Shown here: positions 33,357 through 42,227 of the stretch, in pieces
Layout: each line of letters starts with the position of its first letter
Position numbering within the stretch: the stretch's first letter is position 1
DNA from: Euryarchaeota archaeon UBA103
Lineage (GTDB): Archaea; Thermoplasmatota; Poseidoniia; Poseidoniales; Thalassarchaeaceae
Direction: 5' to 3'
DNA length: 64,000 nt
Assembly (NCBI GenBank): GCA_002506825.1
Contig: DAYH01000031.1
Span: 62,001 to 126,000 of the forward strand
The notes under the pieces: model-generated
The model's database searches: none
Told to the model about the DNA's origin: nothing
Seen by the model: only the letters and a program-made list of their open reading frames with translations
Program-made: the position numbers and the translations under genes

Positions 33357-34571
33357 TCAGTCGTAGAGTCCGGAAGAGTTGTCGTTTCTTCCTTTCTCAT
33401 TATTTTGTGTCAGCTTCTCCAATGAATTAAGAAAATCAGATTTTGTAATCTTTTTATGGCCCTTAGAGATTGCACTCACACCAGCTTCAACAACTAAAGA
33501 CTTAATTTCTGCTCCACTAAAACCTTCTGTTTTCGATGCGATTTCATCCAATTTAATAGAATTGGAGATTGGTGTCTTCTTTGTATGGACCTTTAGTATG
33601 GAAAGTCTACCCTCTTCATCGGGAAGGGGGATTTCAACGATCCTATCAAATCTCCCTGGCCTCAATAATGCATTATCAAGAAGCTCGGGCCTATTCGTTG
33701 CGGCAATAATTTTTACGTCCTCCAACGGCGCGAAACCATCTAATTCAGATAGTAGTTGCATCAGAGTTCTTTGTACTTCTCTATCTCCCGAAGTCGCACT
33801 GTCAAGTCTCTTGGAGCCAATGGCGTCGAGTTCATCGATGAAAACAATAGCAGGTGCCCTCTTTCTAGCGAGATCAAATATTTCCCTCACTAATCTCCCG
33901 CCCTCACCGATATACTTCTGAGCTAATTCAGAGGCGACCAACCCTAAGAAAACTGCATTAGTTGAATTTGCTACGGCTTTGGCAAGCATGGTCTTTCCAG
34001 TTCCAGGTGGTCCGGTCAATAGGACGCCTTTTGGAGGATCAATAGAAAACTTCTCGAAGTCGTCTCGATTAGTGAATGATAACTCTACCGCCTCACGAAT
34101 TTGAACAATCTGTTCATCTAAGCCTCCAACATCATCGAAAGTTACAGTTGGCTTCTCAATAATTTCAGACGTCACAACTAGCGGGTCCCAAGAGTCAGAT
34201 AAAACTTCAATCACAGAAAGATTATCCTGGTTCAACGCTACTCTTGAGCCGGGGGCGAGAAGAGATGAATCGATTCGAGGATTGACGGATACTAGGAACA
34301 CTGTGCCGTTAGAACTTCTGACAATTGCCCCCTCGTCTGTCAGGTCTTGTATATGTCCAATTACCATAGGTGGAGTTCTGAGGTTTCGAATCTCTTCCTC
34401 AAGACGACTGGTACGCTTCTTAGCTTGGGTTATCTCATTCTCCAGTAGTAACTTATCTGTGAGTAGTTGCTGTGCAGTTTCGGTAAGTCCCTTTATCTCA
34501 GATTGTAGATTAGAAACAGAAGATATGTTTGAGGAGTCTTCCTGACGATGAGCGTCCGAACCAGTAGCCAT
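33357..34571 (-). CDS. pan: Proteasome-activating nucleotidase (PAN)
   Basis: AAA ATPase ring that unfolds substrates and opens the 20S proteasome. Order: N-terminal coiled coil (about residues 20-66), OB domain (about 68-125), AAA core with Walker A GPPGTGKT, Walker B IVFIDELDAIGSKR, arginine-finger region ALLRPGRFDR, and the C-domain. The protein ends L-Y-D, a hydrophobic-Tyr-any (HbYX) tail that docks into proteasome alpha-ring pockets, so it should gate a 20S core. It is divergent from mbf1 across a 70-base gap that contains an inverted repeat. Confidence 0.95.
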   Translation of the reverse strand: MATGSDAHRQEDSSNISSVSNLQSEIKGLTETAQQLLTDKLLLENEITQAKKRTSRLEEEIRNLRTPPMVIGHIQDLTDEGAIVRSSNGTVFLVSVNPRIDSSLLAPGSRVALNQDNLSVIEVLSDSWDPLVVTSEIIEKPTVTFDDVGGLDEQIVQIREAVELSFTNRDDFEKFSIDPPKGVLLTGPPGTGKTMLAKAVANSTNAVFLGLVASELAQKYIGEGGRLVREIFDLARKRAPAIVFIDELDAIGSKRLDSATSGDREVQRTLMQLLSELDGFAPLEDVKIIAATNRPELLDNALLRPGRFDRIVEIPLPDEEGRLSILKVHTKKTPISNSIKLDEIASKTEGFSGAEIKSLVVEAGVSAISKGHKKITKSDFLNSLEKLTQNNEKGRNDNSSGLYD

Positions 34572-34582
34572 GTCGCGCGAAA

Positions 34583-34607
34583 GGGGTATTTGATTTCAAA
34601 TAACCCC
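34583..34607. repeat. Imperfect 25-base inverted repeat in the pan/mbf1 divergent promoter
   Basis: GGGGTATTTG (34583-34592), a 4-base spacer ATTT, then CAAATAACCCC (34597-34607): arms match with a single bulged base. It lies midway between the pan start (34571) and the mbf1 ATG (34641), and its AT-rich core could overlap TATA elements for both directions. A two-fold operator controlling both genes is a reasonable reading. Confidence 0.45.
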
Positions 34608-34640
34608 AACCCATATGGTCGGGTACTTGTTGGGATAAGC

Positions 34641-35126
34641 ATGGCAACTTGTGAAATGTGTGGAACGGACAGGGTCACAACATTTCTCTCAGAGATTTCA
34701 GGAGCAAAATTGAGATGTTGTACGAGATGTATTGAATCGAATAATCTAACGGTCTTAGAAAGAAGGATCCCTGTACAAACAGAAGTTAGGCCTGTACTAG
34801 CAAAATCTAAGGTGTATACAAAAAATATCGGTAAAATGGAGAAAGAGATAGCATCAGATTTTCATATCAGGATAAAAAGGGCAAGAGAAAATAAGGGTTG
34901 GAGCGCCCGTGATCTGGCCAAAAGGACAAATCTAAGACTTAATGACATACAAAAGGCAGAAGCTGGCGTCCAACCTGCAGACAATGTCCTAGAGAAGCTT
35001 GCAAAAGCTCTGGACATATCCTTGTTTGAAGAAGCAATTTCTGATCCCGAGAGGACTATCAAATCACCCAGCAGCAGAAGTATGACAATAGGAGATGCAC
35101 TTGATGAGTTCCTCGGAAAAAATTGA
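34641..35126 (+). CDS. mbf1: Multiprotein-bridging factor 1 (archaeal MBF1)
   Basis: Archaeal MBF1: an N-terminal zinc ribbon (CEMCG...CCTRC, within the first 32 residues), a linker and a Cro-type helix-turn-helix domain (about residues 75-130, IKRARENKGWSARDLAKRTNLRLNDIQKAE). MBF1 is a transcription coactivator in eukaryotes and is thought to act at the ribosome or on translation in archaea. The frame reaches 34548 inside pan, but ATG 34641 gives the family N-terminus (MATCEMCGT). The 3' end overlaps tsr3. Confidence 0.95.
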   Translation: MATCEMCGTDRVTTFLSEISGAKLRCCTRCIESNNLTVLERRIPVQTEVRPVLAKSKVYTKNIGKMEKEIASDFHIRIKRARENKGWSARDLAKRTNLRLNDIQKAEAGVQPADNVLEKLAKALDISLFEEAISDPERTIKSPSSRSMTIGDALDEFLGKN

Positions 35127-35661
35127 CGTCTACGATGTCCCATTGCATGTCATACATCTAGATCAGGATGACCCTAAGAAATGCAGTGCTAGGAGAATGT
35201 CGAAGCATGGACATGCCATATTGCACAAAAATACACGAGCCGCGCCGAAGAGAGGTTTTCTGCTTGACCCCTCAAGCGGGATTCTGATGGGCCCGGATGA
35301 CATGAAATCAATATCCAGAGGTGGAGCGATTGTTGCACTCGACTGCTCATGGAAGAGACTGGATGAATCCTTAGAATCAATTTCTAGACATACGAGGCTG
35401 GAAGGTCGGACGCTACCGGTACTCTTGGCCGCAAATCCGATATCATGGGGAAAGCCGGGGAGGCTTTCAACTGCGGAAGCCTTCGCATCATCACTCTATA
35501 TTCTTGGTAGAAAGGAGCAAGCTGAGAGGATTCTATCCTGTCTCCCATATGGCCCGGCGTTTCTTGAATTAAATCAAATGCCACTTGAAGCTTATTCAGA
35601 TGCGAAGACAAATGAAGAGCTGGCTGAAGTACAGTGGGAATTCTTCGATAGGCCAGAGTGA
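35104..35661 (+). CDS. tsr3: 16S rRNA aminocarboxypropyltransferase Tsr3
   Basis: Transfers the aminocarboxypropyl group of SAM to a modified uridine in small-subunit rRNA, a late biogenesis step shared with eukaryotes. DUF367/Tsr3 landmarks: VIHLDQDDPKKCSARRMSKHGHA, ALDCSWKRLDES and LPVLLAANPISWGKPGRLSTAEAFA. The ATG at 35104 (MSSSEK) lies inside the end of mbf1, a 23-base overlap, indicating coupling. The frame itself opens 9 bases earlier. Confidence 0.94.
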   Translation: MSSSEKIDVYDVPLHVIHLDQDDPKKCSARRMSKHGHAILHKNTRAAPKRGFLLDPSSGILMGPDDMKSISRGGAIVALDCSWKRLDESLESISRHTRLEGRTLPVLLAANPISWGKPGRLSTAEAFASSLYILGRKEQAERILSCLPYGPAFLELNQMPLEAYSDAKTNEELAEVQWEFFDRPE

Positions 35662-35665
35662 AGCA

Positions 35666-36721
35666 CTACTCACTTTCTTCGATTCTTTGTTTGGCTAGCT
35701 CCCTCATATCTTCGTGATGTGAGCCTTCATCAATAGCCAACTGATCAGATTCATCCACTATTTCTACACCAAGGAGAGTTTCAATAACATCTTCCATGGT
35801 TACTAATCCCTCTGTACCGCCGAACTCATCCTTGACGATTAGAATCTGAGATTTAGTCTCCAAGAGTATGTCCAAAGCCCTATCCACAGAATCATTATGA
35901 TTGCAAACATCTACGGGCATGGAGATTTCGGACATCTTCTTTTCGTAATCATCTACAGCGGCCCTTCGAAGTATTTCGCTCCTAAGAACAACTCCTGTAA
36001 CATCATCGATATTTCCACCAGTCACAGGCATTCGTCCGTGTACCATTATCGGGATCCTCTCTAATACATCTGATACGGTATCGTTTACAGATAATGATGT
36101 AACGACTACTCTTGGAGTCATGATATCACTAACCATAATTTCTCTGAGTCTCAGTAGATTCTGAATTACTGCCTCTTCGTCTTCTTCTATTACATCCGTC
36201 TCCTCGGCAATATCGGCCAATACTGATAGCTCGTTCCTAGTAACCGTCTCCGTCTCTACTGCTGGGAGTAGCGACCTAGTGATCTCAATAGGCTTGACAA
36301 TAATCCACAGTGCGAACATCATGGCCTTCATTATCCTAGCTGATGGGATAGTGAGCTTCCTCCAGTAAAGTGCGCCGATAGTTTTAGGCAGAATTTCACT
36401 CAGTAATAGAATTGCCAATGTTAACACTGCTGCGGCCACATGTACAATTGTACCACCGCCGAACTGTGTTTGTACTTCAGCGCCTACGCCCAATGCTCCA
36501 ACCGTGTGCGCAATGGTGTTAAGAGTCAATATTGCTGTTAGCGGCCTTTCGGGATCGTCTTTCCATTGTGACCACAAATCACTGACCTTTGGGTGGGTAT
36601 CTTTGAGAGCGGCTATGTGACCATGACTCGTGGAAAGCAATACAGCTTCAAGAATACTGCATAAGAAGGATGCTCCCAGAGCTAGTCCTGAATAAGCTAT
36701 TATTAGCGTGTAGTCTACCAA
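35666..36721 (-). CDS. CNNM/CorC-type membrane protein with CBS domains
   Basis: A 351-residue DUF21-CBS protein (hemolysin C/CNNM family), implicated in Mg2+ or Co2+ efflux. The DUF21 membrane domain has about four helices within residues 1-150 (SGLALGASFLCSILEAVLL, TIVHVAAAVLTLAILLLSEILPKTIG). It is followed by two CBS repeats (IMVSDIMTPRVVVTSL and ILIVKDEFGGTEGLVTMEDVIETLLG). The start is TTG at 36721, supported by a GAGGAAAG ribosome-binding site 3-10 bases upstream and the lack of another early start. No CorC_HlyC C-terminal domain is evident. Confidence 0.9.
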   Translation of the reverse strand: MVDYTLIIAYSGLALGASFLCSILEAVLLSTSHGHIAALKDTHPKVSDLWSQWKDDPERPLTAILTLNTIAHTVGALGVGAEVQTQFGGGTIVHVAAAVLTLAILLLSEILPKTIGALYWRKLTIPSARIMKAMMFALWIIVKPIEITRSLLPAVETETVTRNELSVLADIAEETDVIEEDEEAVIQNLLRLREIMVSDIMTPRVVVTSLSVNDTVSDVLERIPIMVHGRMPVTGGNIDDVTGVVLRSEILRRAAVDDYEKKMSEISMPVDVCNHNDSVDRALDILLETKSQILIVKDEFGGTEGLVTMEDVIETLLGVEIVDESDQLAIDEGSHHEDMRELAKQRIEESE

Positions 36722-36805
36722 CTATCTTTCCTCACTTTTGAGCGAAAATTAAACATGTGCGCGACACGAATGACTGCTCCTGATTGCCTTACGACCGATT
36801 GCGAC

Positions 36806-36813
36806 ATAAATAG
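36806..36813 (+). promoter_or_regulatory. TATA-like box of metG
   Basis: ATAAATAG ends 19 bases before the GTG start of metG and is centred at about -24, so transcription should begin at or very near the start codon. No ribosome-binding site precedes the GTG, consistent with a leaderless transcript. Confidence 0.45.
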
Positions 36814-36832
36814 GTGACTGACCGCTCACTAT

Positions 36833-39034
36833 GTGCCGGAGCCGGAATATGTCACTATTTTCATGGCCTGGCCATATGTCAATGCGCCTTTACACCTAGG
36901 TCATGTGGCTGGGAATTGTCTTCCAGCTGATATACAGTATAGGTACGAAAGGGCGAGGGGGCGCAGGGTATTGATGTGTAGTGGATCTGACGAGCATGGG
37001 ACCCCTATCACCATTACAGCCGAGCAACAGGGTGTAACGCCGCAAGAAATAGTAGACAAATACCACGAGATGGCTCTTAAATCCCTAAGTGAGCTTGGTT
37101 GTGCATGGCCACAGAACATTGATTCCAGAGGAGTAGAGTATGGTGGAGCACTATACAATAGAACATCTGATTCAAGACATAAGGAATTGGTTAGCGAGGT
37201 TTTCACAAAATTATTGGACTCCGATCTATTAGAGAAGCAGACTATGAAGCAATACTGCTCTATTGCAGAAGATAAAATAAGATTTCTGCCAGATAGATAT
37301 GTAGAAGGTACTTGTCCGGTTTGTGGTCAAGATGAAGCGAGAGGTGACCAATGCGATGAATGTGGTTCAACGTATGAGGCACATGAATTACTAAATCCCA
37401 TTTCTAAATTGGATCCGGGGGCCGCTATTGAGGTCAGGGATACTGATCATTTCTTCTTCAAGTTAGATAAGTTTCAAGAGAGCCTCGAGAAGCACGCATT
37501 GAGTAGACAGGGAATTTGGAAACCTAATGTTCGCTCAATGACGAAAAACTGGCTAAACATGGGACTCAGGCCACGGGCTGTGACTAGGGATATAGAGTGG
37601 GGAATTGATATTCCACTAGAAGGACCTGAATGGTCATCAAAGAGTGTTTATGTATGGTTTGAAGCCGTGCAAGGGTACTACACCTGTGCAAGGATATGGT
37701 CAGAGAGATACGCAACTAGCAACAATCATCCAGATGGTGAAGAAGCGTGGGAAAACTGGTGGAGAATGGACGATGAGGGGAGGTCCCCGAAGCATATCTA
37801 CTTCATGGGCAAGGACAACATCCCATTTCACACAATTATTTGGCCGGCACTAATTATGGGAATTAATGCATCAGAAAAGGGAAAATCAATCACTCATGAG
37901 ATAACAGAAGGCGATTTAACACTAGAATCCAATGTTTCTTCTAATGAATATCTGATGCTCCAGGGAGGTCAATTTAGCAAGAGCAGGAAACATGCCGTAT
38001 GGCTGCCTTCTTTCTTGGAGAGATATGATGCTGATTGCCTGAGATATTACCTATCTATCAATATGCCAGAAACACATGATACCGATTTCAGGTGGGAGGA
38101 ATTCGTAGATAGGGTAAACAATGAGCTTATTGGAACCTATGGGAACTTTGTACATAGAGTAATGACACTATCTCACAGATTAGCTAGTGGAGATGGGAAT
38201 CCACTATCTGTTTATGATGAAATAGGGAATCACTCTGAAATTATCTCGCAGTGTGATGATTTGGTTCGATCAGCTATGGATTCAATGGAAAGGCAGAGGT
38301 TCAAAGAGGCACTAAGATCACTGATGTCAATTGCACAGATTGGCAACCAACTACTGCAAAGATGCGCCCCCTGGAAGTATCTAAATTCTGAAGAATCACA
38401 GGAAAGGTCTGACTCACTCTCCGGCCTCTCCCTATCATGGAGACTATGTAGAACTCTGGCGATATGCATGAGGCCGTTTATGCCATTTCAATCTGAAAGA
38501 CTATGGAAAATGCTCGGTGAGGATAGTGAATTGGATATTCAACTATGGGATGATTCGATGGATTATTCTGGAGATCTTCTGTGGAACGAACAAAAACCAG
38601 AGCCACTATTCTCTAGGCTAGACCTCGATGAAATATTATCATATGAAATGTCACTAGCCAATGATATTAATGATGACCCCGTCGAGGATTCTGAAGAAGG
38701 AGTTGATTACATAGATTTTGATGATTTCATGAAGGTTGAGATGAAGACTGGGAAGGTAATATCTGTCGAAGAGCACCCCAACGCTGACAAACTGTATGTA
38801 GTAACAATCCAAGATGGCCCGAATTCTACTAGAACTGTGTGTGCAGGGCTAAAGGAATATTACGATCCCACAGATTTAGAAGGTATGAACGTCGTATTTG
38901 TAGCTAACTTGGAGCCGAGAAAACTCAGAGGGGTGATGTCCGAGGGAATGCTACTTGCCGCAGATGACGGTGAAGGGAATGTATGTATTCTGACTACCAA
39001 AGGCGACATTGACTCTGGCTCAAGAGTTAGGTAA
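36833..39034 (+). CDS. metG: Methionyl-tRNA synthetase with C-terminal tRNA-binding domain
   Basis: Charges initiator and elongator tRNA-Met. The class I motifs are AWPYVNAPLHLGH (HIGH, residues 12-24) and GGQFSKSRK in place of KMSKS. The zinc-knuckle inserts are CPVCGQDEARGDQCDECG. The last about 105 residues (FDDFMKVEMKTGKVISVEEHPNADKLYVV...GMLLAADD) form the EMAP-II-like OB tRNA-binding domain, fused here although many archaea encode it separately. GTG start; an overlapping ATG at 36831 is in another frame. Confidence 0.95.
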   Translation: MPEPEYVTIFMAWPYVNAPLHLGHVAGNCLPADIQYRYERARGRRVLMCSGSDEHGTPITITAEQQGVTPQEIVDKYHEMALKSLSELGCAWPQNIDSRGVEYGGALYNRTSDSRHKELVSEVFTKLLDSDLLEKQTMKQYCSIAEDKIRFLPDRYVEGTCPVCGQDEARGDQCDECGSTYEAHELLNPISKLDPGAAIEVRDTDHFFFKLDKFQESLEKHALSRQGIWKPNVRSMTKNWLNMGLRPRAVTRDIEWGIDIPLEGPEWSSKSVYVWFEAVQGYYTCARIWSERYATSNNHPDGEEAWENWWRMDDEGRSPKHIYFMGKDNIPFHTIIWPALIMGINASEKGKSITHEITEGDLTLESNVSSNEYLMLQGGQFSKSRKHAVWLPSFLERYDADCLRYYLSINMPETHDTDFRWEEFVDRVNNELIGTYGNFVHRVMTLSHRLASGDGNPLSVYDEIGNHSEIISQCDDLVRSAMDSMERQRFKEALRSLMSIAQIGNQLLQRCAPWKYLNSEESQERSDSLSGLSLSWRLCRTLAICMRPFMPFQSERLWKMLGEDSELDIQLWDDSMDYSGDLLWNEQKPEPLFSRLDLDEILSYEMSLANDINDDPVEDSEEGVDYIDFDDFMKVEMKTGKVISVEEHPNADKLYVVTIQDGPNSTRTVCAGLKEYYDPTDLEGMNVVFVANLEPRKLRGVMSEGMLLAADDGEGNVCILTTKGDIDSGSRVR

Positions 39035-39038
39035 TTAC

Positions 39039-39890
39039 CTAGCTATCATCTGAGTCATCATCAAGATCTACGCGCGACTCTGCATATTCTGCCATTGACT
39101 CTAGCCTTTGCATAAACCTTGATTTGGAGTTTGCATCTGCGGATGTGGTAGTCTTGACTAGCCAAATACCTCCGAACGCAACTTCCCACAGGCCAAGAGA
39201 ATCCGCCCTAGTCCTTCTAAAGATATAGTCCATTAGTGGAATCAGTATCGATGAGAGGCATATTGCAATGAACGCATTCATGAAGTCTCCTCCTTCAATA
39301 CCGGAACTGTCTCCGAGCATAGAGATTCCAAAAAATACGCCAAGAAGGAAGATGAAGTATGATGCTATAGTAGTATTCTTGAGAGAGTGATAAATGAAAG
39401 TGGCGTTATCTCCTCTTGAATTAATGAATTGTGTACGGGATATTACATTCCCCATAGAGCGTTTGAACCTGATGGGCATTACTAACAAATTGAAGACGGA
39501 GAGAAGTAACGCTACGGAGAGGAACAGTGTCGTAGGAATCTCAACGAGAGCGAATGCGACGAATATTGCTATTATGATACCGAAGTTTACTGCGAAGTCT
39601 ATGAATAACCTCAGAGATGACCGCGCACTACCTACTTCCTCATATCCTTCTGGTATGACTTTTGGTTCCGCCTTGGGTCTTTTCTGCCGGGGGGCCCTTG
39701 ACTTCCTGGGCTCATTCTTCTTTGACGCCTTAGCTTCCTTCTTCTTTGACGCCTTAGCTTCCTTCTTTTGGGCGCGCCTTGATTTGGCAACTACTGGAGC
39801 TGGTTCGGCCTTGACAGGGGTTGGTTTGGTAACCACTTCTTCTTTCTTGTCTTCTTCTGAAATTTTTCCTGCCTTTTCCAATAGCCCCAT
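39039..39890 (-). CDS. Membrane protein with lysine/alanine-rich repetitive N-terminus
   Basis: Unrecognised 283-residue protein. Residues about 35-80 are a highly basic, repetitive stretch (KKEAKASKK units, then PRKSRAPRQKRPKAEPK), encoded partly by a perfect 24-base tandem duplication. Then come about four membrane helices (FGIIIAIFVAFALVEIP, TTLFLSVALLLSVFNLLV, IASYFIFLLGVFFGISML, AFIAICLSSILIPLMDYIF). The acidic tail ends DLDDDSDDS. The charge layout, with a basic end, membrane core and acidic end, may orient the protein. It ends 5 bases from the metG stop (convergent). Confidence 0.65.
   Translation of the reverse strand: MGLLEKAGKISEEDKKEEVVTKPTPVKAEPAPVVAKSRRAQKKEAKASKKKEAKASKKNEPRKSRAPRQKRPKAEPKVIPEGYEEVGSARSSLRLFIDFAVNFGIIIAIFVAFALVEIPTTLFLSVALLLSVFNLLVMPIRFKRSMGNVISRTQFINSRGDNATFIYHSLKNTTIASYFIFLLGVFFGISMLGDSSGIEGGDFMNAFIAICLSSILIPLMDYIFRRTRADSLGLWEVAFGGIWLVKTTTSADANSKSRFMQRLESMAEYAESRVDLDDDSDDS
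39715..39762. repeat. Perfect 24-base tandem duplication
   Basis: Two identical copies (39715-39738 and 39739-39762), each reading TTCTTCTTTGACGCCTTAGC plus TTCC on the plus strand, in frame in the basic tail of the membrane protein on the minus strand. They encode the repeated unit KEAKASKK. The copies are base-for-base identical, so the duplication is recent or actively homogenised, and copy number may vary between strains. Confidence 0.85.
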
Positions 39891-39912
39891 ATTCGCACCT
39901 CAATAATCTAAT

Positions 39913-40659
39913 CTATGTATAAATCTCGCCCATCTCTTGATAGATTGCAAATCCTGGTGAAGCCACGAAGTCTCCTATCTTTTCCTCGGGGAGCTCCCCC
40001 AAAACTCTGTTTATCATAGAGAAGAATTCTTCTTTTGTGTCATCATCGCAATTGGTAGGGCTCTCACCGACGCTCTGGAAGAGGGGGAAGTCATCCGATG
40101 AGACAAATGAATCAATGAAATCTTCATCCATATCTCCGAGAAGATTATTCACGATTTCAAAGAATCTCGGGAATATGTCCTCATGATCATCCTCAGAATC
40201 AATATCATCTTCATCTTCAAATTCATCATCGGGTCCTGAAATTAGCTCTACTGTTGGCTTTATTGAAAGAAGATCTTGCTGTTGCTTCTTTCTAAGAACA
40301 ATAATCTCCCTGTCCAATTCTGATCCAAATCTATCTGAGAACCTGTCCATTAGAGAACCTACTTGGCCAGATGAGATCCTATCTATGTGACCATACATGC
40401 TATCCCTGCTATCCGCAGGGGTTGCATCGCCCTCGGTTTTTCTCTTCTCCCAGTGAGAATGAAAGTCATTCATTGATTCCTCAACGGAGGATGGCTCTGC
40501 ATCATTTCCAGTTTTATCAGCAGGGGGGTTATCGACAGCTGAAGGAGGTGGTGGTGGAGGCGGGGGCATTGGTGGCGGCGGGGGCAAATTAATCCCAGGA
40601 GGTGGTGGGGGCAAGGGCATTCCATTGGGCCCTACCAAGGATTCGTCATCGTCCGGCAT
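39913..40659 (-). CDS. Acidic protein with polyproline N-terminus, unknown function
   Basis: Unrecognised 248-residue soluble protein. The N-terminus carries long proline runs (GMPLPPPPPGINLPPPPPMP, then eight prolines). Next is a linker with MNDFHSHWEKRK and then a very acidic region (DDEFEDEDDIDSEDDHED). It also has an internal repeat: FFEIVNNLLGDMDEDFIDSFVSSDDFPLFQ and FFSMINRVLGELPEEKIGDFVASPGFAIYQ are two related copies of a short helical unit. The ATG at 40659 is preferred over the frame start at 40701. The polyproline runs would need an IF5A-type factor for smooth translation. Confidence 0.62.
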   Translation of the reverse strand: MPDDDESLVGPNGMPLPPPPPGINLPPPPPMPPPPPPPPSAVDNPPADKTGNDAEPSSVEESMNDFHSHWEKRKTEGDATPADSRDSMYGHIDRISSGQVGSLMDRFSDRFGSELDREIIVLRKKQQQDLLSIKPTVELISGPDDEFEDEDDIDSEDDHEDIFPRFFEIVNNLLGDMDEDFIDSFVSSDDFPLFQSVGESPTNCDDDTKEEFFSMINRVLGELPEEKIGDFVASPGFAIYQEMGEIYT

Positions 40660-40731
40660 ACTCGTCTCAGTTGATTTCCGGGACTCTACACTATTCAACA
40701 TTCTGTGATTAAGTATGTCTAAGTGCCTGCA

Positions 40732-41904
40732 TTAGTGCATGATTGCCCAACCTTTGAGCCCCAAGAAAGTTGCCATTGATTCGTGAACCTCGAACAAATC
40801 TCCAGAAGAACCGGAAACCTCCTGTCCTGATATCCTAGTAGTCACATCATCTACGATTAACTCAACTTTACAACTATTCTGAGTACTAAAAACAGAAGAT
40901 TCTGACATAGCGTCAAATGAGTTGCTCCTTCCAGGCTCCAGTCTAGAAAGAGGGAACTCGGTAACTCTCAATCCAGATTTACCATGTAGGCTTCCAATCC
41001 ATCTGATTACCCTCTTGACATCGACTGTAACATTTTCATCAGTCTCTCCAACAGCTAGTGGGGCCCCTTTCACTAGTTCCCAAAAGGCCTCATTGAGTCT
41101 TTTAGTTGTGAAAACAAGTCTGGCATTATCCTCTCTTAATCTATCTATTCTGCCTCCGGCGATTGATTCGGATGCTAATTTCTTAATCTGATCCTTGGAA
41201 CAAGAAAAATTTCTAGATTTCAAACTAGAATGTAACTCATTTATTGATTCGGTGGAGTTTTCACCGGTAGAGATATTTGCAAGGGAGTTCACTACTTTAT
41301 CGAAACCGAGATCAATTCTCTCAGACCATCCGATATTTGGACCGGACATTACTGATTGAACGTCTATTCCTACACCCGTGATATAATTCACTAGTTCCCT
41401 CCTAGCATTAGAATCTAGATGCATTAGAGATGGGTCCCTGACATGGATGTGGAAACCTCTATGCCCAGAGAATGTTGTCTGCACATACTTTTCATCAAAT
41501 CCGAACTCAGGCTCAAGGAAGTCTGACCATAGGCTCCAAGCCTGTTCCTGAATTTTCTCCATCATTCCAGGAAAGTCATTATCGGAAACGCCGGGCAGAT
41601 GATCCCCGTCCAAATCAAAAATCAAATCTGCACCTAACCAACCCTTCTCCATCATTTTTCTTTGACTAGGGTCGTTGTAATATGCAGTGCTGTGGAAGCA
41701 TGAATGGGGCGATCTTGTTTGCAGATACCTGAGTAAATCATCTTTAGTTGGTAACGCTCGATGCCTATCTGGGGGTTTGGACCCCCATGGGATGAACATC
41801 CATTCTCTAGAGCGAAGTCTCGGTGGCGTCCATAAATCACTAGTGGATAAGGAACGATAGTAGTCCCCAAATCTAAGTGCGTACCTACTCCATCCAACGG
41901 CCAC
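40732..41904 (-). CDS. priS: DNA primase small (catalytic) subunit
   Basis: Archaeo-eukaryotic primase catalytic subunit that starts DNA synthesis with RNA or DNA primers. The metal-binding Asp pair is in DLIFDLDGDHL (Asp97 and Asp99). The SGHRGFHIHV segment (146-155) and GSLHGKSGLRVTEFPL near the C-terminus complete the active site. The 390-residue length is normal. GTG start at 41904. The large subunit PriL is not in the window. Confidence 0.95.
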   Translation of the reverse strand: MAVGWSRYALRFGDYYRSLSTSDLWTPPRLRSREWMFIPWGSKPPDRHRALPTKDDLLRYLQTRSPHSCFHSTAYYNDPSQRKMMEKGWLGADLIFDLDGDHLPGVSDNDFPGMMEKIQEQAWSLWSDFLEPEFGFDEKYVQTTFSGHRGFHIHVRDPSLMHLDSNARRELVNYITGVGIDVQSVMSGPNIGWSERIDLGFDKVVNSLANISTGENSTESINELHSSLKSRNFSCSKDQIKKLASESIAGGRIDRLREDNARLVFTTKRLNEAFWELVKGAPLAVGETDENVTVDVKRVIRWIGSLHGKSGLRVTEFPLSRLEPGRSNSFDAMSESSVFSTQNSCKVELIVDDVTTRISGQEVSGSSGDLFEVHESMATFLGLKGWAIMH

Positions 41905-41941
41905 GTTACCTAGGGGAGACTGTTATTCAAGAAGGTGCCCA

Positions 41942-42139
41942 TCATTCCAAGGGAAGCTTGGAGGGGACTTCGCGTGAATCGGTAGCTGAACCCTGACCGA
42001 TTAATTCGACATATGCCTCATAGCAGACATATTTGTCATCTACAACTATAGCTTCTGCAAAAGTGATTGGCTTTCCGGTTACAGAGCAAATTGGACCAAG
42101 TTGGCCAGTGGCTATGGATAGCTTATCGGGATCAGGCAT
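41942..42139 (-). CDS. Small conserved-looking protein, unknown function
   Basis: A 65-residue protein, ATG at 42139, lying 37 bases before priS on the same strand. It has two cysteines spaced by 20 residues (ICSVTGKPITFAEAIVV...YVCYEAY), resembling half of a treble-clef or LIM-like element but insufficient for a metal site alone. No family is recognised. It may be co-transcribed with priS. Confidence 0.5.
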   Translation of the reverse strand: MPDPDKLSIATGQLGPICSVTGKPITFAEAIVVDDKYVCYEAYVELIGQGSATDSREVPSKLPLE

Positions 42140-42227
42140 GATTGTACGTTAAGGTGGTGATTATTCACTCTTGCTACAGAGAGTTTTGACACGGAGGAAT
42201 TTTGAATCGGCTTGCATGCGACGGCAC

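Noticed and set aside
39715..39762. CRISPR or mobile-element repeat
   Set aside because: Two in-frame 24-base copies without spacers inside a coding sequence; simple tandem duplication.
40550..40625. GC-rich GGTGG repeats as a structural DNA element
   Set aside because: They encode the proline runs of the gene on the minus strand and are explained by it.
42171..42227. N-terminal extension of MqnD from TTG 42171
   Set aside because: MqnD proteins begin only a few residues before the HSPDPDDAF segment; the extra 19 residues are basic and atypical and would overlap the promoter.
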